Below, one piece after another: positions 6,493 to 14,682 of a stretch of DNA of 25,473 bases (position 1 is the stretch's first letter; each line of letters begins with the position of its first letter). The notes beneath the pieces were generated by a model, which searched no databases, was not told the origin of the DNA, and saw nothing but the letters and a program-made list of their open reading frames with translations. The stretch spans positions 1 through 25,473 of the forward strand of contig JAAEOP010001125.1 of assembly GCA_024223125.1 (NCBI GenBank), given 5' to 3'. The translations under genes were made by a program, and so were the position numbers. The stretch is from Chloroflexota bacterium (lineage in GTDB: Bacteria; Chloroflexota; Anaerolineae; Promineifilales; Promineifilaceae).

Positions 6493-6724
6493 CTTTGACC
6501 CATAATCATGTACACCTGTGCCCAAATAGGGGCTGTCCCTTGCAAGTTAAAAAGCAAGACAAGCTCTTTAGGATATTGTAGGCTAATCATCAAACGATGA
6601 TCTTCCCCCGAAACAACTTTAGATCAATTATCTCAATTTTTATTTAGACCGAACACTTTCAAAATATCAAAGAGAGAACAATGATTTTTGCTGGTTTATC
6701 TGACCTATTAGGACCCCTATCTTT

Positions 6725-6922
6725 TTGTATTTAGGGCCGGAAACCATCATGCCCCTGGCTTCTATTCTGGCAGCTATTGGGGGCGCTATTCTCATTTTCT
6801 GGCGTTATCTTGTGGCCTTTTACCACAAGATTTTTGGTATTTCTGATGAAGAAGAAACGGAAACGGCCGTAGTAGATGAATCTGTTTCTAACATAGCTGA
6901 ATCATCCGAAAACAAATCATAA
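6725..6922 (+). CDS. Small one-helix membrane protein with acidic tail (N-terminus frameshifted)
   Basis: YLGPETIMPLASILAAIGG starts the readable part, followed by a hydrophobic helix AILIFWRYLVAFYHKI and an acidic tail SDEEETETAVVDE. Just upstream an ATG at 6681 opens MIFAGLSDLLGPLSF in another frame, which then meets a TAG. Adding one T to the run TTTTT at 6722-6726 would join both into an 81-residue protein reading ...GPLSFLYLGPETIM. So this is either a one-base deletion (real or a sequencing error) or a start at TTG 6725 or ATG 6749. I recall similar small proteins next to phosphodiesterase/sulfatase genes in related bacteria, which fits the remnant downstream. Its role is unknown. Confidence 0.55.
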   Translation: MYLGPETIMPLASILAAIGGAILIFWRYLVAFYHKIFGISDEEETETAVVDESVSNIAESSENKS

Positions 6923-6931
6923 TCCAGGCAG

Positions 6932-7597
6932 TTGAACCCTGCATTCACCCGCGAGATATTAAAACCAATAATGGGGGCTGCTTCTTTTAATCCCCAATTG
7001 CCCAGACAATTAAACCTGGATACCTTATTGGACACAACAAAAACAGAGTTCACGGCCGTCAAACACCTGTTGCGCTATGAAGAATGGTCCTGCTTTCAGT
7101 TTGTAATCAACGGCCGTGCCCACTTGCAGCAGATTGCGCCCGAAAAGGCTCAGGATTTAGCCCCTGGCTATTTCACCTATCTGGATGAGGAATTGGAGCA
7201 GGTGTTATCCTTGTTAGATGAAGACACGGCCGTCGTCATCATAACGCGCCACCCCGAAAATAACAGCTTCATCAGCTTCATTTTGGCCGTGCCCAATAAC
7301 CCTTTACCTGACCAGCTTACTAATGTTCATCCTTTTGACATTGCGCCTACTTTGTTAACCCTGGCTGGATGCAAAGTACCGTCCACCATGCAGGGGAACG
7401 CTCTGGTTCTAAACGCACTCTCCTCGGACACAATCCTCCTGCCCGATGAAGAAGAAGCATTATTGCGTGAAAGATCAAGCGGTTTAGGTTATATTTATTA
7501 CCCTGCCCTTACTCACAAATCCCCTCTAAAACAATGTGGAGAATTATGTCTCAATCAGAAAAAACAAAACGTCCTGAAGAAGCGCAAGCCGAATTGA
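6932..7597 (+). pseudogene. Alkaline-phosphatase-superfamily (type I phosphodiesterase) remnant
   Basis: The frame keeps the rear of a nucleotide pyrophosphatase/phosphodiesterase-like protein: GYFTYLDEELEQVLSLLDED, then AVVIITRHPENNSF, HPFDIAPTLLTLAGCKVPSTM, and an EEEALLRERSSGLGYI end. Active relatives have SDHG where this reads TRHP, so metal ligands are missing. The N-terminal catalytic Thr/Ser domain is absent, and the first 80 residues run from TTG without a good start or ribosome site. After SGLGYI, where relatives normally stop, it continues into junk that overlaps a sulfatase fragment in another frame. I regard it as an inactive, internally deleted copy, although the open frame itself has no stop. 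Confidence 0.65.
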
Positions 7598-7641
7598 ATG
7601 CGTATGATGGGGCGATTGCTTACGTAGATGAATTGTTATAG
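7546..7641 (+). pseudogene. Sulfatase fragment
   Basis: A short frame (31 residues from ATG 7546, or 35 from 7534) ends NAYDGAIAYVDELL and stops. AYDGAIAYVDEQ-type text is a hallmark of the middle of type I sulfatases, where a long domain normally follows. Neither the Cys/Ser-x-Pro-x-Arg active site nor the C-terminal domain is present. It overlaps the tail of the phosphodiesterase remnant in another frame, so this looks like two neighbouring hydrolase genes collapsed by deletions. Confidence 0.5.
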
Positions 7642-7661
7642 TTCAGTTGGAAATGGACAGG

Positions 7662-7713
7662 GTCTTCATTTAGAAAGAGAATAAGTAGCAATAAAAAACA
7701 AGGAAATGAAGAC
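7662..7713. repeat. 10-bp inverted repeat GTCTTCATTT / AAATGAAGAC
   Basis: Perfect arms at 7662-7671 and 7704-7713 with a 32-base A-rich spacer, in the gap between the decayed hydrolases and the first GT-C gene. It could fold as a weak terminator or serve as a binding site. No T-run follows. Confidence 0.4.
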
Positions 7714-7757
7714 AAACACTTTCCGCAATCGGCATAGAGAGCATTTTGTATGCGCTT

Positions 7758-7785
7758 TTGAGAGAGGGCTAGTCTTTACTAATAT
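7758..7785 (+). promoter_or_regulatory. Possible promoter of the GT-C gene row
   Basis: TTGAGA (7758-7763), a 16-base spacer and TAATAT (7780-7785) lie 33 bases upstream of the ATG at 7818. An AAAGGAG ribosome site follows at about 7803-7809. Confidence 0.35.
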
Positions 7786-7817
7786 GCTTCAGACGAAATC
7801 GAAAAGGAGTGTCTTAG

Positions 7818-9572
7818 ATGTCTGAGCCGCACAAGTCGATAAAAAACCGAAAAACTCAATGGTTAGAGATTATTCCTCCTCTTATACCCCTCACTATGGG
7901 CTTCACTCTAATTTCCTCTATGTTAGATGATGATGCATATATCACTTTTTGGTCAGCACATATTCTGGCTGAGACGGGAGAAATCGTCAACTATAATGGA
8001 GATCGCGTCGAACAATCTTCCAGTCTTGCTTTTGTTGTCCTCTTGGCAATATTCGTAAAATTACTTCCAATTGTATTACCCACTTTTAGCCCGCTACTTT
8101 CAGGTATATTCGGAGCCGGGACAGTTTTTCTAACCCAACGGTTAATGTCCCAGTTAAATCCAGCGTTATCAATTTATGCTGGCCTGCTAGTCGGTTCAGC
8201 AACGAGCCTCATTGTATGGTCAGTTTCCGGTATGGAGGCTACATTTTTAGCTTTTCTGGCAGTCTGGTATCTACTCACTTTGACAGATTTTATCGAGAAC
8301 AAATTTACTATTCAAAAGGGTCTGTTGATAGGTACTACAACTGTATTGTATCTTATGGCACGTCCAGAATCAGTTTTTGTCATAATTAGTGTGCTGTTGG
8401 CACTGATCGCATTATTGTTTTTCAGGCTCAAATTAATTGAAAATGCAAACCGTGAGGAGGCATTAGTGACCCTGCAGCGTGCAAGAACTGTAATATTATT
8501 TACAATTCTAGCTGCCACCGTTCTTGGAATATTTCGACATCTCTATTTTGGCGATTGGTTTCCCCAGCCAGTCTCCGCAAAAATTAGTGGGCTTTCCAGA
8601 AGCAAGCTTATATACGGTATTAATTACATGCTTGATAATGCCTGGCTAAATTATGATAGTGCTATCTGGATTTTAGGATTAATGGGGATTAGTTTCAGCC
8701 TTTTCAGATCTGTGAAGGAAACGAGACTGTGTTATCTTAGAACTCTTGTGATGCTATTCACTGCTTCATATGCTTCATTTATCTTGTTTAGTGGTGGCGA
8801 TTGGATGATTGGCGGCCGTTTTTTGGTTCCATTGTTGCCGGGTATGGTGATTATGGCACTGGAAATTCTCCAGTTCATTAAGCCTGCGAGGCTGATGAAA
8901 CTTGTGATAGGTTTAATGGTGAGTATTCAGATTTTTACCACCTTTGCGTTTGCAAGAAATGAGAGTTTTGGGGGGCCTATTTGGGCTGCTGAACACGTGA
9001 ATTATAGTTTATTACCAGACGATAGTTCATGGTTTGAACAGAGACAGCGTCATACCTACCACGATATTGCTATGACTACACAGTTAGATAATATTATCCA
9101 GAAACTGCGTACACAAAAAGGTGGTGAAAAAGTTTCCATATTGAGTGGCCAAATGGGCCAAGTCATGTTTTACGTAACCTCTCGTAATTATGGTCATTTA
9201 CACGTAATTGATCGATATGCACTTGTTACTAGAGACTTCACCTCATGTCCAATTACAGCATCAAACCCCCGGTTTAGTGTAGGGTTGATAGTGAGCTACG
9301 ATTTTTTCTTTGAACATAGCGAAGAAATTGAGAAAACTTGTTCCATAAAACGACCTGATATTATCTGGGACTGGGGTAGCTCAATACACAACAAAAAATC
9401 AATAGAAGAAAAAGGTTACTCAATTGTGTACTGGCAAGATGGGTTTGTGATAAACGGTTCAGAATGGTTTCCTGGTAGTGCTGTCAAGGCAAGAGAATTC
9501 ATTGCAGTACGTAATGATCTCCTAAACGATGAGTTACCTGAAACTATTTATGACTTTTCTAGTGGAAATTAG
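7818..9572 (+). CDS. AftB-like GT-C membrane glycosyltransferase
   Basis: 584 residues, about ten membrane helices and a soluble C-terminal domain from about residue 390. GT-C enzymes move a sugar from a polyprenyl-phosphate donor to an acceptor at the outer face of the membrane. Motifs of the AftB/GT89-like group are visible: DDDAYITF at 37-44 in the first outer loop, SGMEATFLAF, LMARPES, YFGDWFPQPVSAKISG and SGGDWMIGGRFLVPLLPG. AAAGGAG sits upstream of the ATG. The gene is clearly more A+T-rich than its downstream neighbours and holds only one CGGCCG core (near 8812), so it may be a more recent arrival. Donor and acceptor cannot be read. Arabinofuranose in mycobacterial relatives is not a safe guide here. 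Confidence 0.8.
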   Translation: MSEPHKSIKNRKTQWLEIIPPLIPLTMGFTLISSMLDDDAYITFWSAHILAETGEIVNYNGDRVEQSSSLAFVVLLAIFVKLLPIVLPTFSPLLSGIFGAGTVFLTQRLMSQLNPALSIYAGLLVGSATSLIVWSVSGMEATFLAFLAVWYLLTLTDFIENKFTIQKGLLIGTTTVLYLMARPESVFVIISVLLALIALLFFRLKLIENANREEALVTLQRARTVILFTILAATVLGIFRHLYFGDWFPQPVSAKISGLSRSKLIYGINYMLDNAWLNYDSAIWILGLMGISFSLFRSVKETRLCYLRTLVMLFTASYASFILFSGGDWMIGGRFLVPLLPGMVIMALEILQFIKPARLMKLVIGLMVSIQIFTTFAFARNESFGGPIWAAEHVNYSLLPDDSSWFEQRQRHTYHDIAMTTQLDNIIQKLRTQKGGEKVSILSGQMGQVMFYVTSRNYGHLHVIDRYALVTRDFTSCPITASNPRFSVGLIVSYDFFFEHSEEIEKTCSIKRPDIIWDWGSSIHNKKSIEEKGYSIVYWQDGFVINGSEWFPGSAVKAREFIAVRNDLLNDELPETIYDFSSGN

Positions 9573-9724
9573 CGTCAAGTAAAATTGGAATTTCTGTTAA
9601 GGTATATACAGCAATTTTGCCTAAGATGCCTTCTGAATAAGATGAGTACAACTAATGAAAGAAAAAACGAATACGTAAGAGAAGCTCCACCTTTCCAAAA
9701 AAGTGGAAGCTCTACACATAAAAC

Positions 9725-9748
9725 ATCCGTGTTCTTTCCATCCGTGTA
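9725..9748. repeat. Doubled CATCCGTGT word in the leader of the GT-C-like gene
   Basis: CATCCGTGT occurs twice, separated by 6 bases (TCTTTC). Otherwise the 204-base gap 9573-9776 holds only A-rich sequence and an imperfect hairpin around 9680-9712, and no gene. The word looks like a short spreading intergenic repeat rather than a regulatory site. Confidence 0.4.
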
Positions 9749-9776
9749 AACAAAAAAGGTTGAGAATAGAAGATTT

Positions 9777-11420
9777 ATGCAAACATCCAGCGTTAAACTC
9801 TCGCCATCCCTCCCTGCCGAAAAAAATCAGGCGCTTACCCGGCGCGCAATAATCATTGTGGTTCTCATCGGACTGCTGGCAGCATTGTTACATCTGGCGC
9901 CTTATCTTTTTGCCCTGTGGCAACTGCCTGACGGCTGGTTCTTTACCGGCAACCTGAACACTTCCCCTGATTTGATGCAATATTACGTTTGGGGGCGGCA
10001 AACTCAGATTGAAGGATTGGTGGTCAGTAATAAATTTACACCTGAACCCAATGCACCCCATCTCGTTTTAACCCTCTACTATCTTATTGGTCAAATGGCC
10101 GCCTTGAGTGGGCTGCGTCCGGAGTTTGTGTATGTGCTTCTGGGGTCCGTATTTGCCTTTGGGTTGATTGTATTGTTGTTTGTTATTATCCGCCGGTTTA
10201 TGAACTCCTTGTATCAAACCTGGTGGATGTTTGCCTTACTGCTATTGGGGGGTGGCTTAGGGCCGTTAATCAAAATCATCAGCCGCTATCAGGTAATACA
10301 AAACAATCTATTGCTTAAACGCACGCTGGTAGACGGCCTATGGCTTTCCATTCAGTTTGAAGATTTGCGGGGTCACTTTATTTTCCAAACGCTTTTTGAT
10401 ACCCATTTTTTACTTTTATGGCTTTTAACGGCCGCCGCCATTTACACCCTTTACCTGACCTTTAATTCATTTTCCTGGGGACGATTGGCAATGACGGCCG
10501 TACTGTTTTTCATCACCACCACCGTTCATTTATATGAAGGGATTACCCTGGTTATTATTGCGGCCGTCGTCCTATTTATCTTCTGGCGCAAACAACTTTT
10601 ACAGCGCCACATGTTCCTTACCTTCATTACCGGCAGCATTGGTGTGGGTATTAGTTTGGTGTGGCAGGCCCTTTTATTTCGCTCATCCGGCCTGCCTATC
10701 ACAGAATGGCGTGAAGTTGAGCTGCTGATTTCGGCCGTGTTTTTAGCCTTTCCTCTGGCCTGGATTATCATCGTCTGGGGGCTAGGCCGCTATTGGCACA
10801 ATGCGGGCGTAAAAGAATCCTTCCTGCTGGGCTGGATTGCCGCCTGCTTACTAATTATCTTCGCCGCCCCCTTTTACCCCTACCCCACCAGAGGTACATT
10901 AACGTTACAGATTCCCGTATTCCTGGTGGCCGGGGCCATTTACTTTGCCAAATATGAACGGGTAAAATGGTGGGCAGCGTTCATTGTTCTGGGAACCCTG
11001 CTCATTGCCCCCCTCTGGATCATGGAAAACTGGTGGGAAGTCGCCCAGTTCAACCCCAACCAACCCCATAAATTCATGAACGAAGATCACCGTGAGATCG
11101 TAGATACTCTGGCCAAAAATGGCACGGCCGCCGATATACTCATTGCTAAAGAAGACCAACTACTCTGGTTAGCTCCCGAAAATCCTGGCAAACTGTACTG
11201 TGGGCACTTTTTCCTGACGGTAGATTACAGAGCCAAATGCAACCAGGTAGAAAATTTCTACAGCAACCCAGCAGCCGCCCAATCACAGTTTCTGGAAGAT
11301 CAAAATATTCGCTTTGTTTTTGTTACGGCCGACGATGACCCTCAACAGTTCAGCCAACTTCCAGGATTAAATTTGTTGGCCGAAAACTCGACCGGGACAT
11401 TATTTGAATTCTCAGACTAA
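9777..11420 (+). CDS. Polytopic membrane protein, GT-C-like, family not recognised
   Basis: 547 residues with about eleven membrane helices starting at about 24-48. The first outer loop carries GWFFTGNLNTSPDLMQYYVW (53-72) with an acidic residue D65, then GRQTQIEGLVVSNKFTPEPN. This placing of a conserved acidic residue and aromatic pairs in loop 1 is what GT-C glycosyltransferases show, but I see no family motif strong enough to name it. The C-terminal 120 residues form a soluble domain (DHREIVDTLAKNGTAADILI...), as in many GT-C proteins that end with a ligand-binding-like domain. It ends 7 bases before the ATG of the GT39-like gene and is surely co-transcribed with it. CGGCCG cores are frequent. 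No clear ribosome site is present; a doubled ATCCGTGT lies in the leader. Confidence 0.75.
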   Translation: MQTSSVKLSPSLPAEKNQALTRRAIIIVVLIGLLAALLHLAPYLFALWQLPDGWFFTGNLNTSPDLMQYYVWGRQTQIEGLVVSNKFTPEPNAPHLVLTLYYLIGQMAALSGLRPEFVYVLLGSVFAFGLIVLLFVIIRRFMNSLYQTWWMFALLLLGGGLGPLIKIISRYQVIQNNLLLKRTLVDGLWLSIQFEDLRGHFIFQTLFDTHFLLLWLLTAAAIYTLYLTFNSFSWGRLAMTAVLFFITTTVHLYEGITLVIIAAVVLFIFWRKQLLQRHMFLTFITGSIGVGISLVWQALLFRSSGLPITEWREVELLISAVFLAFPLAWIIIVWGLGRYWHNAGVKESFLLGWIAACLLIIFAAPFYPYPTRGTLTLQIPVFLVAGAIYFAKYERVKWWAAFIVLGTLLIAPLWIMENWWEVAQFNPNQPHKFMNEDHREIVDTLAKNGTAADILIAKEDQLLWLAPENPGKLYCGHFFLTVDYRAKCNQVENFYSNPAAAQSQFLEDQNIRFVFVTADDDPQQFSQLPGLNLLAENSTGTLFEFSD

Positions 11421-11427
11421 ACCAACT

Positions 11428-13128
11428 ATGTCAACCACACAACAGCTCGCCAACCGGGAACAAACAAGTAGTTTCGCCAGCATCCACCGGCTGGAAGCAT
11501 TGATTATGGCCGCCCTGATTCTTCTGGGTTTTGGTCTAAGAGCCTGGCAGCTTGAGAATGCCGGATTGGACCATTTTGATGAAGGGGTGTATGTATTCAG
11601 CGCTCTGGGATTGACAGATTCTACCCAACCCCATCAACTTTATCCGCAGCAAGAACGGTTTTCCCCGCCTGTTTACCTGGGATTGTTAAGCCTTTCCTAT
11701 TTATTGAACGGTGGACCGGCAGACACGGCCGCCATTTTCGTCAATATTTTGCTGGGCACAATTTCCATTGGGCTGATCTGGTGGATCGGCCGCAGTTGGT
11801 TTAATTCCACAGTCGGAATTGTCGCCGCCACCCTCCTGACCTTTAGCGAATACCATATTGAGCTATCCCGCACAGCGCTAACAGACATCACCTTTTCACT
11901 CTTTTTCTTAATTGCCCTGGCTGTGATTGTGGCTGCCCTTCGGCGACAAAGTTTTGGCTGGGCCATGCTGGCCGGTCTGGCTGTGGGGATAGCCTGGAAC
12001 AGTAAATATCATGGTATGTTTGCCCTGATTGCTACCGGCGGCGCATTACTGCCTTACAGTTGGTTACAATACCGGCAGGGCAAGCCTATCCGGCGCAACT
12101 TTCTGCTATTTGGGGTGATGGGTGTGGTAGCGGTGGCCTGCTATCTTCCCTGGGCTTTGTATATACAATCGCAGCCGGGCGGGTATGCAGGATTGGCAGC
12201 TTACCAGCGCACCTTGCTTAGTCTGGCCTGGCCAGCCAACTTCTGGCGGTATATTCAGTTTCAAGCGTACTATATTGGCCCCTTAAGCCGGTTCTCTGTA
12301 CCGCTGGCGTTTTTCCTGGCTGCCATTGTCTCACACCGAAAGATACAGCTCAATAGCCGGTTCTGGGCGCTGTCAGGCTTATTGGCGCTGGTCGCTTTGG
12401 GACTGGGGAGTGTGGGCACGGCCGTCATTCTCACCCTCATTGCCATCCCCATTTTACTGCGACAGCGGGATCTGTTTGCGAGCTGGCTGCTGCTGGCCTG
12501 GCTGGGGCTGTGGTTGGTGATGACCCCCCTTTACCAACCATATGCCCGACTCATATTACCTTTTGTTATGGCTGCGTATCTGGCAGCCGGGTTGGTATTG
12601 GCAGCGGCCGTCAACTATCTTTCCGATCCCCAAGAAGAATCAAATTGGCGGCCGATTGGGGCGTTGGCGGGAGTAACGACCGTTACTCTACTCATCGCCT
12701 TTTTACTGCCCAGCCAGATTGAACCATGGCGACCAGAACGCAACCAGGCCGAAACGGCTGCGGCCGTGCAAGAAATTGTCCCCCCTGGCAGCCGCATCAT
12801 CGTTCTAGGAGAACCCACACTCGCTTATTACTTACATCTGGCCGGCTACCGCGCTTTTGAACGCACAGAAGACATGGCCGTCATCGAAAGTTTGGAAACA
12901 CCCGTTTACCTCATGACAGGAACTTACGCTGACCGCGCCCCCTCTTTACGCCAGGGTCTAAAACGGCTGGAAGATCGTCTGACTTTGCTCGGCGCTTTTC
13001 CGATGGAGCCAGGGGATGTACGGTTATTAGACGACACACCTCCACAAAAAGCGACCGCATACCGCACTGCCCCCGATGACACATACACCCTCACTCTCTA
13101 TTATCTGTCACCACAAACGGAAGAGTAA
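11428..13128 (+). CDS. GT39/PMT-like membrane glycosyltransferase
   Basis: 566 residues. The ArnT/PMT-like N-terminal half shows a first helix at about 24-40, then LDHFDEGVYVFSA at 47-59 with the catalytic-type D51-E52 pair in outer loop 1, and RFSPPVYLGLLS at 77-88, the usual HPP/SPP position. ALTDITFSLFF follows in the next loop. About eleven helices lead to a soluble C-terminal domain from about 440 (QAETAAAVQEIVPPGSRIIVLGEP). Such enzymes transfer a sugar from a polyprenyl-phosphate carrier to protein, lipid or glycan outside the membrane. I chose the ATG at 11428, just after the upstream stop, over a TTG at 11404 that would overlap it. It is the last gene of the plus-strand row. The gap to the convergent operon (13129-13360) has no gene and only a weak hairpin. 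Confidence 0.88.
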   Translation: MSTTQQLANREQTSSFASIHRLEALIMAALILLGFGLRAWQLENAGLDHFDEGVYVFSALGLTDSTQPHQLYPQQERFSPPVYLGLLSLSYLLNGGPADTAAIFVNILLGTISIGLIWWIGRSWFNSTVGIVAATLLTFSEYHIELSRTALTDITFSLFFLIALAVIVAALRRQSFGWAMLAGLAVGIAWNSKYHGMFALIATGGALLPYSWLQYRQGKPIRRNFLLFGVMGVVAVACYLPWALYIQSQPGGYAGLAAYQRTLLSLAWPANFWRYIQFQAYYIGPLSRFSVPLAFFLAAIVSHRKIQLNSRFWALSGLLALVALGLGSVGTAVILTLIAIPILLRQRDLFASWLLLAWLGLWLVMTPLYQPYARLILPFVMAAYLAAGLVLAAAVNYLSDPQEESNWRPIGALAGVTTVTLLIAFLLPSQIEPWRPERNQAETAAAVQEIVPPGSRIIVLGEPTLAYYLHLAGYRAFERTEDMAVIESLETPVYLMTGTYADRAPSLRQGLKRLEDRLTLLGAFPMEPGDVRLLDDTPPQKATAYRTAPDDTYTLTLYYLSPQTEE

Positions 13129-13360
13129 TGTAGGGATAGTCATTCCGACCCTCACCCCTGGCAAATAGGATGTGAACAACCAAAAGCTGGAAATTCTGGA
13201 GTTTGCCCATCAATCGAATCTCAAAGTTGATGAATTTGTGTAGGCTCCTCTTTCTTCGTGCAAGACCAGTAAACAACAACGCACATGTGATTATCATCAA
13301 GCAAAACTTGGATTATGAATCCAAAATCATCGTGACGTTGTTTTCATTGTTTATAGTGAT

Positions 13361-14680
13361 TCAAGATATGAACAAGTGTGCCGTCCTTAGCCAATCTACA
13401 AACAAATACAAAGCCCCCAACCCGTACAACAAGGATAACGCCAACGCCCGTTCTTTTAATGTGGGTGTGTAGGTTGTCAACCCTCGCGCTATCAGAATTG
13501 CAACGGCCGGAAAAGTCAGCATAAAATAACGATGATCGGGTATTGTCACCGTCAACACCAACCACACCACGCCCAACTGCCAGAATAGAAATTGTTCTGC
13601 CTCTCCCTGACGGCGTAACAAATAATACCCACCGAGGGCAATAAGAGGTATGTTGTAAACACCTACGGCCGTTGGCAATCTGGTCGTAAAGGATTCATAG
13701 AGAAATTGTCGTGCTTCTTCACTTCGTCCCATTACCGTAATATAAGAACCGAGGGTGCCGATTTGGCCCGCTAATATGCCGAAATTTTGGGCCAACACCA
13801 ACCAGACCAGCCCCAAAAGCATCGGTAGTAGCAAGATAATAGCCAGGTAACGCCTGATATGTTTGAAAGAGGGCGAAAAAAAAGCCAGCGCCACCAACAC
13901 AGGATAGATAAATACCATCGTGTACTTAATCAAAATGCCAATGCCGATGACGGCCGCTACACTTAACGTCAAACCAAAAGAGGGATGATGAAGTAAACGC
14001 CAGGTCAGCAAGAGGGCCAGACTAAAAAAAAAGGTCACAGGCACATCTGTCATAGCCGTAGCGCTTTGTCGTAAAAAGAGAGGAAATGAAAGAAGGAACG
14101 CGGCCGCTAGAAAACCATTTAAGGGATTATACAGTTCACGACCCAACCAATACGTCAGCAGAAGCACACCAACCCCCATAAAAACACCTACACTTCTTAC
14201 CACAAAAATATCTTGACCAAAAAGCCGCATGGTAGACCCATAGAGCATGATCATCAGTGGCGGATGCTGTGCCCCCAACCAGGGGTTAGCCATATATTCG
14301 TCCAATAATGCCGTCACACCCCCTTCAGCAACCAACAAGGAAGCCTGATAACTATTTTCCTCATCCCACGGCCAGATACGTTGATAGTGTGCATAAACAA
14401 GGCCAATGATAAGCATAGTCAAGCTTAAAATGAGCAGTAGACGTCTCTCATTTTGTGCAAGATACGCCTCCAGCCGAATCAACCAACCCGCGAAAAAGCC
14501 TGGAAAGAAAAGAAAGACCAAACCAACCATTAGACTATAAACAAACAAGGGGAATAGTTTTTGCGGGCTGGCAGAAGCGCCAGTTAGCCAGACACCCCCT
14601 AACCAGACCAGTTGCAGCAGAACCATCATGGTCAGCAAATGGCGTTGCAAAAAACTATATGAGCGATTTATGGACACGCT
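13361..14680 (-). CDS. GT39/PMT-like membrane glycosyltransferase, last gene of the minus-strand cluster
   Basis: About 439 residues, mostly membrane helices. It holds the PMT_2 signature: IWPWDEENSYQASLLVAEGG at 101-120 with D105-E106, then GAQHPPLMIMLYG at 135-147, and SATAMTDVPVTFFFSLAL in the next loop. Unlike the plus-strand relatives it lacks a long soluble C-terminal domain. I chose GTG at 14680, two bases after the upstream GT2 stop and behind an AGGA, which suits translational coupling. TTG at 14698, overlapping that stop, and a later double ATG are also possible. Together with the upstream GT2 gene it repeats the GT2/GT-C pair found at 15603-18339. It may load or transfer the sugar the GT2 attaches to a lipid carrier (inference). 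Confidence 0.85.
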   Translation of the reverse strand, partial: SVSINRSYSFLQRHLLTMMVLLQLVWLGGVWLTGASASPQKLFPLFVYSLMVGLVFLFFPGFFAGWLIRLEAYLAQNERRLLLILSLTMLIIGLVYAHYQRIWPWDEENSYQASLLVAEGGVTALLDEYMANPWLGAQHPPLMIMLYGSTMRLFGQDIFVVRSVGVFMGVGVLLLTYWLGRELYNPLNGFLAAAFLLSFPLFLRQSATAMTDVPVTFFFSLALLLTWRLLHHPSFGLTLSVAAVIGIGILIKYTMVFIYPVLVALAFFSPSFKHIRRYLAIILLLPMLLGLVWLVLAQNFGILAGQIGTLGSYITVMGRSEEARQFLYESFTTRLPTAVGVYNIPLIALGGYYLLRRQGEAEQFLFWQLGVVWLVLTVTIPDHRYFMLTFPAVAILIARGLTTYTPTLKERALALSLLYGLGALYLFVDWLRTAHLFIS

Positions 14681-14682
14681 TC

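Noticed and set aside
13308..13324. TTGGATT-ATG-AATCCAA hairpin between the convergent gene rows as a terminator
   Set aside because: The loop is only 3 bases, the stem is A+T-rich and no T-run follows on either strand; too weak to list.
13203..13472. Plus-strand open frame of 89 codons in the convergent gap and over the GT39-like gene
   Set aside because: It overlaps the well-supported minus-strand GT39-like gene, has no ribosome site and no recognisable content.
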